Shown here: positions 51,187 to 59,745 of the stretch, piece by piece
Numbering within the stretch: the first letter of the stretch is position 1
Layout of the letters: the number at the start of each line of letters is the position of its first letter
Source of the DNA: Elusimicrobiaceae bacterium
GTDB taxonomy: Bacteria > Elusimicrobiota > Elusimicrobia > Elusimicrobiales > Elusimicrobiaceae
Direction of reading: 5' to 3'
Assembly (NCBI GenBank): GCA_017546175.1
Contig: JAFYXM010000004.1
Location: forward strand, 62,001-126,000
Length of the DNA stretch: 64,000 bases
Notes under the pieces: generated by a model
What the model saw: the letters and a program-made list of their open reading frames with translations, nothing else
Told to the model about the DNA's origin: nothing
Databases searched by the model: none
Made by a program: the position numbers and the translations under genes

Positions 51187-52884
51187 ATGAAAAAATTACT
51201 ATTTTTATGTATATGTTTTATGCCTTTAAATCTTTTGGCGGAAGCTAATTGCAGGGTAGAAGAACAACTCCCTTTACAGCTGATGCAACAGGAGCTTAAA
51301 AGAAATTTTAAGATTCTTAAAAAACAAAAACCTCCTATTTATTATATCTCCTATACCTATACACAAGGGGAAGATATTTATTTGAGTTTTGCCAATGGCG
51401 GACTGAAAGAAGAGTATAAAAAGCCCGTTTCGGCGGCGGAAGTTTTGCTTCGCGCCGGAAGTTCTGTTATGGATAATACCCGTTCTTTGCGTGGGGAAAA
51501 TCGGCGAAATCAATGGATCAAACCGGAAGAGGTGGCTCAGGTAACACCGGATAATACAGATGATTTTTTGCATAGCTTTTGGCGGGCTACACAGCAGTTA
51601 GCCAAAAATGCTCAAGAAGATTTTATTCGCGTTAAAACGAATGTTCGCTCTCGGGCCGAGAACAAAGACAAATCAGATGATTTTGTTTTTCCTCCGCTGA
51701 GTTATTACTGTCATGAAGAACCTTTGCAGCATTTTGATATATCAAAAATAAAAGATTTGTTGGCAGCGGCTTCTCGTTTGACAATTGGGGAAGAAACTGT
51801 TTTGTGGTCGTCTTTTAATTTTTCCGTAGAACAGGGGCATCGGTATTTTGTGGACAGTGTGGGCACAGAGCTCAAAACTCCGTATGCCTATATTCGCCTG
51901 ACCTATTCTTTATATGGTCGTGGACAAGACGGAGCAGAAATTGAACGATTTAAAGATTATAATTTAATCAGCCAAGAGGACTTGCCGTCTTTAGAAGGAT
52001 TGAAACAAGATATTGCCGCTTCTGTGGACGAATTAAAATCTTTGTCTAATGCGCAGGAGGGGGAATCGGCCAACGTTCCTGTTATTTTAAAAGGCCGTGC
52101 AGCTGCGGTATTTGTGCATGAAGTGATGGGGCACCGATTGGAGGGAGATCAGCTAAAAGATGCTGAAGACGGACAAACACTCTCCGGTAAATTGGGACAG
52201 CAAGTGATTTCTCCGCTAATTACAATTACGGCTGATCCTACCCTTACCGAGTTTAACGGCGAGCCTCTGCGCGGCGCATATGAATATGATGATGAAGGGG
52301 TAAAAACGAAGCCTGTTGTTTTAATTGAAAATGGGGTTTTGCGTAACTTTATGATGCGCAGCTCTCCCATACAGGGTTTTCCTGTCTCCAATGGACACGG
52401 ACGAAAAGAAAGAGGCTATAAACCGGCTGCGCGCATGAGTGTACTTAAAGCCACTGCTTCAGAGCAGGTGCCTTATGAAGAACTTGAAAAAATGCTTTTG
52501 ACGGAAATTAAAAAACAAAATAAACCCTATGGTTTTATTGTGGAAGATTTGGGCGGAGGTTTTACCTTTACCGGTTCAGCCATGCCGCAAAGCTTTAAAT
52601 TGGAAACAAAACTGGTTTATAAAATCTTTCCCGATGGTAAAAAAGAAGTAGTGCGCGGACTGGATGTAATCGGCACGCCGCTAGTGAGCTTTAACCGTAT
52701 TATAGCGGCTGGAAATGATGATGCCGTGTTTAACGGCAGTTGCGGCAGTGTGTCGGGCTGGGTACCTCAAACCAATATTTCTCCCAGTTTGTTGTTTGAA
52801 AATATGGAATTTCAAAAAGCCCAAAAGAGTGCTTTTAAACCTCCGGTGCTACCGGCGCCGAACTTTAAAAAAGGGGGGAAATAA
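51187..52884 (+). CDS. Secreted TldD-like metalloprotease
   Basis: This 565-residue protein has a signal peptide (MKKLLFLCICFMPLNLLAEA) followed by a TldD/PmbA domain. The metal-binding motif HEVMGH is at 311-316 in AAVFVHEVMGHRLEGD, with the downstream glycine-rich FIVEDLGGGFTFTG and VVRGLDVIGTPL segments. TldD proteins are usually cytoplasmic peptidases working with TldE on small peptides; an exported version is uncommon. ATG 51187 follows AAGGAG; TATAAT lies at 51159-51164. The next gene, its metal-free paralogue, begins directly after the stop. Confidence 0.88.
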   Translation: MKKLLFLCICFMPLNLLAEANCRVEEQLPLQLMQQELKRNFKILKKQKPPIYYISYTYTQGEDIYLSFANGGLKEEYKKPVSAAEVLLRAGSSVMDNTRSLRGENRRNQWIKPEEVAQVTPDNTDDFLHSFWRATQQLAKNAQEDFIRVKTNVRSRAENKDKSDDFVFPPLSYYCHEEPLQHFDISKIKDLLAAASRLTIGEETVLWSSFNFSVEQGHRYFVDSVGTELKTPYAYIRLTYSLYGRGQDGAEIERFKDYNLISQEDLPSLEGLKQDIAASVDELKSLSNAQEGESANVPVILKGRAAAVFVHEVMGHRLEGDQLKDAEDGQTLSGKLGQQVISPLITITADPTLTEFNGEPLRGAYEYDDEGVKTKPVVLIENGVLRNFMMRSSPIQGFPVSNGHGRKERGYKPAARMSVLKATASEQVPYEELEKMLLTEIKKQNKPYGFIVEDLGGGFTFTGSAMPQSFKLETKLVYKIFPDGKKEVVRGLDVIGTPLVSFNRIIAAGNDDAVFNGSCGSVSGWVPQTNISPSLLFENMEFQKAQKSAFKPPVLPAPNFKKGGK

Positions 52885-54558
52885 ATGAAAAAAGCAATAG
52901 TATTATTCTTTAGTTTTCTTTCAATAGCGGTGTGGGCGGGTAACTTGCCGGAGCATATGTATTTTCAGGCAATGAATGATGAAATGCAACGCACCCAAAA
53001 AGAGCTAAGAATCAAAGGCAGTTCCGTTCCGTTTTTTACCGTGTATAAATTAACGGATGTTTTTAGACATCAGGTATCCTCTTCTCTGGGGGCGGCTTTG
53101 CCGGAAGAAGAACCGAATAATAATTTGTCTGCGTTAGTGTATATGTACACGGGTAATGCTCAAAAGAACAGCTCCGCTTTTGTGCCTTATTCTGAATCTC
53201 AAAATAAAAAGGCAGAATTTGCGCCGGAAAACGGCAATTACATTGCGCAAAGTTACGAAGGACTCCGACGGGAACTTTGGCAATTAACAGACAAAGCTTA
53301 TATTTTTGCATCTTCAGCTTATGATAAAAAAGAAGCCTATAAAAAAAGAAAAGGGTTAAAAGACGAATTGCCCGATTTTAGCAAAGCTCCTAAAGCCGCT
53401 TACCAGCAAGAAATTCCTGCTTTTGTCCCTTTGTCGTCTGATACACAGGAAAAAATAAATGAAATTTCTAAATTAGGCAAAAAATTACCCTATTTGGAAA
53501 AATTTATTGTCAAACGGGAACGACTGCAAAATCGCTACTATCTTTTGGATAGCGAAAAAGATTTCGCCCAATATTTCGTACCGCAAGATTATGTGCACAT
53601 TCAGGCCTTATTTCGCGGAAAAGAGGGACATCGTTATAGTTTATACCGAACCTATAACTTGCCTGAAGATGAGTCCTTACAGCAAGCTCAAATGCAACAA
53701 TATGCCGAAGAAATATTGAAAGAAGTACAAGCACAATATCAAGCAGTAAAAATGCAAAAGCCTTATATCGGGCCCGTTTTATTTGAAAAGAAAGCAGCAG
53801 CGGACTTTTTCTTCTTTTTATTTTATCCGTCTGCTCGCTACAGCAAACCCCTTTTAAGAGGAGACGACCGAACGGACAGCGATGCCGGCTATTTTAAAGA
53901 CAGAGTCGGCATGCGGGTCATCAGTCCTTTGTTTGATGTGTATGATAAACCGCTTCTTTCCCATTATCAAGGGGTAGCTTTGTCAGCCTTTATGCCGGTA
54001 GATGACGAGGGAGTGGCCGCGCAAGACTTACAATTGGTACAGGAAGGCAAATTGATTGCTTTGCCTACTTTGCGAAGTCCGCTGGAAGGGCAAAAGGAAA
54101 ACAACGGCCATGGGCGGGCCAACTTAATCAGTATGCCCAGAGCGGGACTGACCAATTTGATTTTTGCAGCCAAAGAAGGTTTTTCTCAAAAGCAAATGGA
54201 AGAAAAATTGTTGCAACGTTGCAAAGAATTAGACCTAGAGTATTGCTATATTATTGTGTCTTCTTTTGATTATTGGAAAGGAGAAGGCTGGCCGGAGTTA
54301 GTAGAGCGTATTTATACCCAAGACGGCAGAAAAGAAGCAGTAACGGGCTTGGAACTGGCCGGTCTTTCCGCGCGTAGCTTGCGTAATATTTTAGCGGCAG
54401 GGGATAAACAATACATATTTGGTGATTTCTCCCGCTATGAAGCGTATCGCGGAGTCAGTGCCGTCTCTATTGTGGCGCCTTCAGTTTTGGTAGATGAAAT
54501 TGAGTTAGTGCCGGATATGAAAGTGCCGGATACTGCGCCGTTGGTACCTATTCCATAA
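52885..54558 (+). CDS. Secreted TldE/PmbA-like paralogue without metal site
   Basis: This 557-residue protein has a signal peptide (cleavage near VWAGN) and the same overall layout as its neighbour. Where TldD has HEVMGH it has AAADFFFFLFYPS (about 308-320), so it cannot bind the metal. In E. coli the TldE (PmbA) subunit also lacks the metal site and forms a heterodimer with TldD, so a secreted TldD/TldE pair is the best reading. Similarity is clear in NNGHGRANLI and in the C-terminal AVTGLELAGLS. The ATG follows the upstream stop with no gap. A terminator follows. Confidence 0.8.
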   Translation: MKKAIVLFFSFLSIAVWAGNLPEHMYFQAMNDEMQRTQKELRIKGSSVPFFTVYKLTDVFRHQVSSSLGAALPEEEPNNNLSALVYMYTGNAQKNSSAFVPYSESQNKKAEFAPENGNYIAQSYEGLRRELWQLTDKAYIFASSAYDKKEAYKKRKGLKDELPDFSKAPKAAYQQEIPAFVPLSSDTQEKINEISKLGKKLPYLEKFIVKRERLQNRYYLLDSEKDFAQYFVPQDYVHIQALFRGKEGHRYSLYRTYNLPEDESLQQAQMQQYAEEILKEVQAQYQAVKMQKPYIGPVLFEKKAAADFFFFLFYPSARYSKPLLRGDDRTDSDAGYFKDRVGMRVISPLFDVYDKPLLSHYQGVALSAFMPVDDEGVAAQDLQLVQEGKLIALPTLRSPLEGQKENNGHGRANLISMPRAGLTNLIFAAKEGFSQKQMEEKLLQRCKELDLEYCYIIVSSFDYWKGEGWPELVERIYTQDGRKEAVTGLELAGLSARSLRNILAAGDKQYIFGDFSRYEAYRGVSAVSIVAPSVLVDEIELVPDMKVPDTAPLVPIP

Positions 54559-54561
54559 AAA

Positions 54562-54590
54562 AATAAACCCCGCCAAAAGCGGGGTTTATT
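54562..54590. terminator. Bidirectional terminator after the TldD/TldE-like pair
   Basis: AAATAAACCCCGC pairs with GCGGGGTTTATT around CAAAA. It also serves the minus-strand cluster whose last gene ends at 54589. Confidence 0.85.
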
Positions 54591-55548
54591 AATGTAAAAG
54601 ATGTCGGGCTACTTTATTGGCAAAGGAATCTTTATCTAACTCTTTTATTTTTTGCAAAGCTTGTAAGGATTGCTCTTTTTGATTTAATTTCTGCAAGTTG
54701 AGAAATATTGTAAAAAGTGCCAGTTCGTTTTCCGGCTCTTGTTTTAACAGTTCTATAGCTGAGGAAAGAGAGGACGTGTATTGGGCCATTTGATAAAGCC
54801 ACATGGCTTTGATGATTTTTAAATCAGTCCTGTTCGGCTCCAAAAAAATAGCTATTTCTAAGTCTTCCAGAGCCTCTTTCGGCATAGACAGGCCCTTATA
54901 GGCCCGCGCACTGAGCAACCAATAATCAGCTTGAGAAGGCTCCTCCATTTTGGCCATGGTAATATGGATTAGCGCATCGGCATAATTGCGTTGTTTGGAG
55001 AAGGTATAGGCGTATCGTGCGCGGTTAATAGCAGGGGCCTGAGGATCTAATTCAAAAAATCGGTCATAATACGTACGGGCCTTAGAATAAAAACCCATAT
55101 CAATATAATTTTCTGCCTGCCCCGATAATGCAATCAGATTGTCCGGTTCTATTTTTAAGGCTTGATTATACAGATTGATAGATTGGTCCGTTAAGTCTGT
55201 TCGGTGATAAAGTTCCGCTGCTGCCAAAAGAAGAGGGACATCTTTTTCATGGAAAGTTAAAGCTTCTTTATAAGTTTCCAGTGCCTTGCCGGGCATATCC
55301 AGTTTTTCGTAAGCCAACCCCAACAGACGATAGGCTCTGGCTTCTCTGCGCTTAATGTTTTTGGTTTTATAAATATAATCGGAAAGTTGGGCAACGGCTT
55401 GTTCGTAATTTCCTTGATTATATGTTTCTCTGGCGTGTACAAACTCTTGACGGTCTTTGGGGCTGATGCCGAATAACCCCGCCTCTGTAGAAGGCAGAGT
55501 AAAAAAAAGAAAACCGATCAATAAGAAATATTTATTTTTGAACCACAT
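54589..55548 (-). CDS. TPR-repeat exported protein
   Basis: This 319-residue protein has an N-terminal hydrophobic signal (FLLIGFLFFTLPSTEA) and about seven TPR units (for example AYRLLGLAYEKLDMPGKALE and LLSARAYKGLSMPKEALEDL). It presumably scaffolds proteins in the periplasm. It overlaps the patatin gene by 17 bp and ends the envelope cluster. Confidence 0.8.
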   Translation of the reverse strand: MWFKNKYFLLIGFLFFTLPSTEAGLFGISPKDRQEFVHARETYNQGNYEQAVAQLSDYIYKTKNIKRREARAYRLLGLAYEKLDMPGKALETYKEALTFHEKDVPLLLAAAELYHRTDLTDQSINLYNQALKIEPDNLIALSGQAENYIDMGFYSKARTYYDRFFELDPQAPAINRARYAYTFSKQRNYADALIHITMAKMEEPSQADYWLLSARAYKGLSMPKEALEDLEIAIFLEPNRTDLKIIKAMWLYQMAQYTSSLSSAIELLKQEPENELALFTIFLNLQKLNQKEQSLQALQKIKELDKDSFANKVARHLLH

Positions 55549-56485
55549 GATCTATAGCAAACAGAAGGATATCTTCCTGCAGGTCCTTTATTTCTTTGTT
55601 AGCAGAGCGGATACCTATCTCTCCGGCTTGGTGCAATTTGTCTAGCTCTAACGTGCTGATATCTAAGACTCTGTTTTGAATAACAAAATTAGCTTTCTGA
55701 GCCGATTCTTCAATCATAGCCGCTCCCCGTACATCTCCGATGCGTAATAAATAAGCCGCCACCGTTTTAGGTACTTGAGAAGAGAAATCTAAGGGCGTTA
55801 CCGAAGCGATAATATAGTCGGCCCCTTGGTTTTTGACCAAATTGACAGGCAGGTAATTGACCACTGCGCCATCTACCAAATAACGATGTCTATATTCTAC
55901 GGGATCAAAAACACCGGGCAAATTCATACTGGCTCTGACGGCAATATCTAAAGGACCGGAGTCAAAAATGACCTGTTCCCCCGTTTTTACGTCCATGGCA
56001 GCGGTGGCAAAAGGAATTTCTAAATCTTCAAAGCGTATATGACCGATTTGTTCATTAAAAAAAGACTGTAAATTTTGCGAAGAGGGGAGTTTTTGAAGAA
56101 ATAAAAACTTAAACAAACCCATAAGGTTAAAATCAGGGGTGATTTTTTTAAAATTGATATGCTTGCCGATTTCCCATAACTCTTGCGGAGGTAATCCTGC
56201 GGCATACAAAGATCCGATCACCGCTCCCATGGAGGTACCTGCCATAGCATCAATGGGCATGCCTGCGTTGTTTAACACTTCCAATACTCCTACATGGGCA
56301 AAGCCTCTTACCCCTCCGGCAGACAAAGCCAATCCGATTTTAGGACGCTGATTAGCCGGCACAGAAATAAATTCTTCCCATAAAAAATCACGCAAAATTC
56401 CGTCTTCGGTTACATTGGGCAATGCCCAAAGAGCAGAAGAGAGGAACATAACTGCTAATGATAAAAAAGTGCGTAATTTTTTCAT
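55532..56485 (-). CDS. Exported patatin-like phospholipase
   Basis: This 317-residue protein has a signal peptide (cleavage near LWALP) and a patatin domain: oxyanion loop SAGGVRGFAHVGVLEVL, nucleophile GTSMGAVIG (GxSxG) and the catalytic aspartate in DGAVVNYLPV. It would hydrolyse acyl esters of lipids in the periplasm or outer membrane. It overlaps the TPR gene and follows the TolC-like gene by 13 bp, suggesting a joint envelope function. Confidence 0.9.
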   Translation of the reverse strand: MKKLRTFLSLAVMFLSSALWALPNVTEDGILRDFLWEEFISVPANQRPKIGLALSAGGVRGFAHVGVLEVLNNAGMPIDAMAGTSMGAVIGSLYAAGLPPQELWEIGKHINFKKITPDFNLMGLFKFLFLQKLPSSQNLQSFFNEQIGHIRFEDLEIPFATAAMDVKTGEQVIFDSGPLDIAVRASMNLPGVFDPVEYRHRYLVDGAVVNYLPVNLVKNQGADYIIASVTPLDFSSQVPKTVAAYLLRIGDVRGAAMIEESAQKANFVIQNRVLDISTLELDKLHQAGEIGIRSANKEIKDLQEDILLFAIDHVVQK

Positions 56486-56498
56486 GGGAAAAGTAAAA

Positions 56499-57800
56499 TT
56501 ATAAATCGCGTCCGATAGCCCATTCCAAGGATGCTTTAGATGTCAGATTATGTAAAATTCCTTGATAATAGTCTTTTCCGCTTAAGTAATAGGCATCCAA
56601 TGCTTCCAATGCGTTTAAATTAACGCGAGAAGAATTTTCGGTCTTGTTAAGCAATTTTTGTACTTCTTGCCATGTATTTTGGCGGGCAAATACTTCCTTT
56701 TGCCAAAAGAGCAAATTGGTATAATTTTCTGCCACTTGTACGCGGATTTTATCTTCCATAGCCGCTCTGCGCAAGGTGCTTTGTTTTTGCTCGGCTTTTC
56801 GTTGAGAGGTTTGAGAGGCTATGTTGTAAGGAAGCGGCAGCCGAACCGCCAAAGAGATTTGTTTGTTTTCATCATCTAAGTTTTCTGTGCCCAATCGTTC
56901 ATAACTGCCGGTTAAAATCAGATCCGGATAACGACGGGATAAGGCCAAATCTATAGCCAAATTATCTAATTCTAATGCATAAATAGCTGCTTTTAATTCC
57001 GGTCTAAATTCCATGGACCACAAATTAAGTCCTGCAAAATCTAGTTTGGTTTCTATGGGAGCAAAATCTCCTTTCACTTTTACGGGACTGTTAAGCTCTT
57101 TGTTTAAACTGACTAGCATAGCCAATTGGGCTTTTTGCAGTTCATTGGTGGCAAGGTTTTTTTGGGAATATAATTTAGACAGCACATACTGTGCTTTGAT
57201 TTTATCCCAAGAAGAAACACTTAAATTGCGCTCATATTTTTGAGCTTTTTGGTCTATTTGATTAGCCAAGTCCAGCAGGTTTTGCGCATAAAGCAGCTGA
57301 AAAAAAGATTTTTTAATATCCAATACTACGGCATTTTTGACCGATTCATATTTGCTTTGTACCTGTTTTAAATTGGCTTCCGCCATTTTCAAGGCACCGC
57401 GGATTCTGCCGCCGGAGTAGAGGTATTGTGTGCCGGATACACCCACCCCAAAGAACTGGTGCTTGTCCCCGGCGGGTTGAGAATCATTGTTGGGAATGAG
57501 ACGATTGGCCACTGATTCTGGCAAAACCATCGGATAATCTAAATCGTACCAAGTGGCTGTACCCTGCAGAGCAAACTGCGGCAAAAAAAGGAATTTGGCC
57601 TGTTTTACTTTTTGTTCGGCAACAATTACTTCCTGCTGAGCGAGCAGAAAATCGCTGTTATTTTCCAGTCCGATGCGAATTGCATTTTCTAAAGTTAGTT
57701 CGTCATTGATTAAGCTGGAAAAGCGCAACCCGTATTCTTTTTGTGCCGTTGCCGGCAAAGCCAACAGCAGTGCCAAACATAAAAAACATAATTTCTTCAT
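56499..57800 (-). CDS. TolC-family outer membrane efflux protein
   Basis: This 433-residue protein has a signal peptide (cleavage near ATAQK) and two outer-membrane efflux protein repeats (about 30-225 and 240-430), with long helices such as KQVQSKYESVKNAVVLDIKK and QYLYSGGRIRGALKMAE. It forms a trimeric tunnel for export, but no inner-membrane pump or adaptor gene is adjacent. It lies 9 bp after the HAMP-domain gene. Confidence 0.88.
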   Translation of the reverse strand: MKKLCFLCLALLLALPATAQKEYGLRFSSLINDELTLENAIRIGLENNSDFLLAQQEVIVAEQKVKQAKFLFLPQFALQGTATWYDLDYPMVLPESVANRLIPNNDSQPAGDKHQFFGVGVSGTQYLYSGGRIRGALKMAEANLKQVQSKYESVKNAVVLDIKKSFFQLLYAQNLLDLANQIDQKAQKYERNLSVSSWDKIKAQYVLSKLYSQKNLATNELQKAQLAMLVSLNKELNSPVKVKGDFAPIETKLDFAGLNLWSMEFRPELKAAIYALELDNLAIDLALSRRYPDLILTGSYERLGTENLDDENKQISLAVRLPLPYNIASQTSQRKAEQKQSTLRRAAMEDKIRVQVAENYTNLLFWQKEVFARQNTWQEVQKLLNKTENSSRVNLNALEALDAYYLSGKDYYQGILHNLTSKASLEWAIGRDL

Positions 57801-57809
57801 AATCCCCCG

Positions 57810-58265
57810 CTACTTCTTGTTTTTATTAATTTCTTCTTCCACGCGATCCATCATCTTGTTAAACTCGTCTTGCAGTTCCATAAACTGGTCCCCTTTGCGC
57901 AAGTGTATCCGTTGTGAAAAATCTCCTTTGGCAATCGCCTTACAGGTTTGTTCAAAACGATATACGGGGCCGGCCATTCTGTGAGAAAGAATAGCAGAAA
58001 TCAAGATCACAAAAACTACATAAATGATGAGTTTGTAAATAAATCCATAAGCCAAACGGGGGAAATGTTCGTAAAGTGGCTGCAAAAGAACGGGGTGTTG
58101 ATCAAACACTTCGCTAAGAGTAAACACAAGCTCAAAAGACATAATCAAAAGGCCTGCGAGTACGCTTAAAATAATCAGTGTCATGTAACGGAATTGAAGA
58201 CCTTTTTTAATAAAAATAGTTCTTCTTTTAAACTGCTGTTTTTGAGGGGGCGTTTGTGTTTGCAT
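57810..58265 (-). CDS. Stand-alone HAMP-domain membrane protein
   Basis: This 151-residue protein has two membrane segments (about 28-48 and 72-92), a short loop between them, and a C-terminal HAMP domain (about 93-147, with HRMAGPVYRFEQTCKAIAKG and LRKGDQFMELQDEFNKMM). It lacks any kinase, cyclase or methyl-accepting output domain. It may relay a signal to a partner protein. It is embedded in the envelope cluster. Confidence 0.8.
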   Translation of the reverse strand: MQTQTPPQKQQFKRRTIFIKKGLQFRYMTLIILSVLAGLLIMSFELVFTLSEVFDQHPVLLQPLYEHFPRLAYGFIYKLIIYVVFVILISAILSHRMAGPVYRFEQTCKAIAKGDFSQRIHLRKGDQFMELQDEFNKMMDRVEEEINKNKK

Positions 58266-58277
58266 AAGGGCTGCCTG

Positions 58278-58985
58278 CTAAAAATTGGTTACGTAGCGCA
58301 GTTGTAATACGCGCTCATTATCGCTGCCTCTGCCGATACGGCGCACGGCACCGGTTAAGGTAAGGGCAGGAGAAATGAAAATATTAGCACCCAAATTAAA
58401 GCGGGAATCACGGATATTATTGATATTGTCCCACTCGGCCAAAAAAGCAAAATGATCTTTGATTTGCCAAGACATACCCGTAAAGGCAAAGATGTCATGG
58501 CGGTTAAAATCAGATAAGTTGGCCCCCAAAGACAAATGAAGGCCGGGGGTAAAAAGTTCCCGTGTTAAAGTAATATAACCGCCTTTGCGATCATCTAAAT
58601 ATTTTTTAGTTTGGCGGTTGTAGCCGTAGCGTCTGCCGTCGTAGCCGATGGCAATAGCCGGAAAATACAAACTTCCGTCAAAAAGTTTCCATTTTACCTG
58701 AAAATCAGGATCTAGGACTTTAATGTCATCAGAGCTGCCCACCAACTCATACACAGCCAAAGAAACACCGATATTAACCTGCGCAATTACGCCAAAATCT
58801 AAGCTTTCCATAATAGTGCCGTTGGCATAGGCACGGGTAAGCAAGGAGGCTTGATATTTGTCTAATACATTGGCGGTCGGTACGTCTAAAATCAAGGTTT
58901 CGGAGTTTAATAAATCTGATTCTTGGGCAGAAACGCACAGAGGAAAAATCAAACATGCGGCTAAAAATAAGCATTTTTTAAACAT
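58278..58985 (-). CDS. Predicted outer-membrane beta-barrel protein (YjbH-like)
   Basis: This 235-residue protein has a signal peptide (cleavage near VSAQE) and a series of short beta strands typical of a barrel, such as LHLSLGANLSDFN and ALTLTGAVRRIGRG, ending with an aromatic (VTNF). It resembles the YjbH/DUF940 barrel family, whose role is in exopolysaccharide or lipid transport; this assignment is tentative. ATG 58985 follows AGGAG. It lies 11 bp after the small lipoprotein gene. Confidence 0.6.
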   Translation of the reverse strand: MFKKCLFLAACLIFPLCVSAQESDLLNSETLILDVPTANVLDKYQASLLTRAYANGTIMESLDFGVIAQVNIGVSLAVYELVGSSDDIKVLDPDFQVKWKLFDGSLYFPAIAIGYDGRRYGYNRQTKKYLDDRKGGYITLTRELFTPGLHLSLGANLSDFNRHDIFAFTGMSWQIKDHFAFLAEWDNINNIRDSRFNLGANIFISPALTLTGAVRRIGRGSDNERVLQLRYVTNF

Positions 58986-58996
58986 ATTTTTTTCTC

Positions 58997-59554
58997 CTAT
59001 AACCAAATGCGCGGGTCTTTATGCTCGGGTTTTTGAATATAGCGCACATTGTGCAGGAAAATGAACTCGCGTGCGGCCATAAAGTCGTTACTGTCGCGCG
59101 GAAATTCCAACTCCACAACCCCTTCTTCCATGCGGGAAGTGTCATACACTACCCCTTTCTGCCAACGGTCAAGTTTGGCGGTGTCTTTGTCTAATTGGCG
59201 GGGATTGTGAAAATTGCGTAAGACCACTTCTCCTCTAAGCAACTGGCCTCCGGAAACGGGAGAGGTTTGCTCAATAACGTCAGTAGTGAAAATGGTTTTT
59301 CCTTCGCACGGACCGTTGACAAAGGTCACTTTAAAACGCGGATCACAATCGGTCGGTTTGCGGTTGATGCGAGCCAAGGAATAGGTGGAGTAGGGTTTTC
59401 CTTCGTTTAAGCAGGAAGCAAAGACATTGTTGCGAAAGTTGCGCTCATAAGTATCTGCACTAGATTGTCTGTTGTAGGGGGCCTCTTTTTTCTCTTGATG
59501 GCAGGCGGTAGTAAAAGCGAAAACGAAAAGAAGCGGTAAAATAATTTTTTTCAT
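58997..59554 (-). CDS. Lipoprotein of unknown function
   Basis: This 185-residue protein has a lipoprotein signal with lipobox TTAC, then a soluble domain with three cysteines (about 47-82: SCLNEG, DCDPRF, GPCEGK) and a hydrophilic C-terminal half. I recognise no family. ATG 59554 has GGAG upstream; the longer reading begins inside the promoter. It is the first gene of the envelope cluster with a good promoter at 59606-59635. Confidence 0.65.
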   Translation of the reverse strand: MKKIILPLLFVFAFTTACHQEKKEAPYNRQSSADTYERNFRNNVFASCLNEGKPYSTYSLARINRKPTDCDPRFKVTFVNGPCEGKTIFTTDVIEQTSPVSGGQLLRGEVVLRNFHNPRQLDKDTAKLDRWQKGVVYDTSRMEEGVVELEFPRDSNDFMAAREFIFLHNVRYIQKPEHKDPRIWL

Positions 59555-59605
59555 AAAATCTCCATGAGTAAAGTAAAAACTACGGGCACAAAGACCCTTA
59601 CCACA

Positions 59606-59635
59606 AGTATAGCTGTTTTGCGCTACTTTTGACAA
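59606..59635 (-). promoter_or_regulatory. Promoter of the envelope cluster
   Basis: Minus strand: -35 TTGTCA (59635-59630), 18-bp spacer, -10 TATACT (59611-59606). It drives the run 59554 to 54589. Confidence 0.7.
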
Positions 59636-59644
59636 GGTTTTTTA

Positions 59645-59665
59645 GAACGCGCCCGCGCGGCGTTC
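59645..59665. promoter_or_regulatory. 21-bp palindrome upstream of the cluster promoter
   Basis: GAACGC-N9-GCGTTC lies 9 bp upstream of the -35 box in a GC-rich patch. A possible regulator binding site. Confidence 0.35.
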
Positions 59666-59699
59666 GGTGGGGGGAGAGTGTATTATTGCTATCAATATA

Positions 59700-59731
59700 A
59701 AAAACACCCGCCTGTGTCGGGCGGGTGTTTG
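59700..59731 (-). terminator. Terminator of the 694-residue protein gene
   Basis: Minus strand AAACACCCGCCC pairs with GGCGGGTGTTT around GACACA, then T-rich sequence. Confidence 0.85.
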
Positions 59732-59745
59732 AAACAGACATAGTA

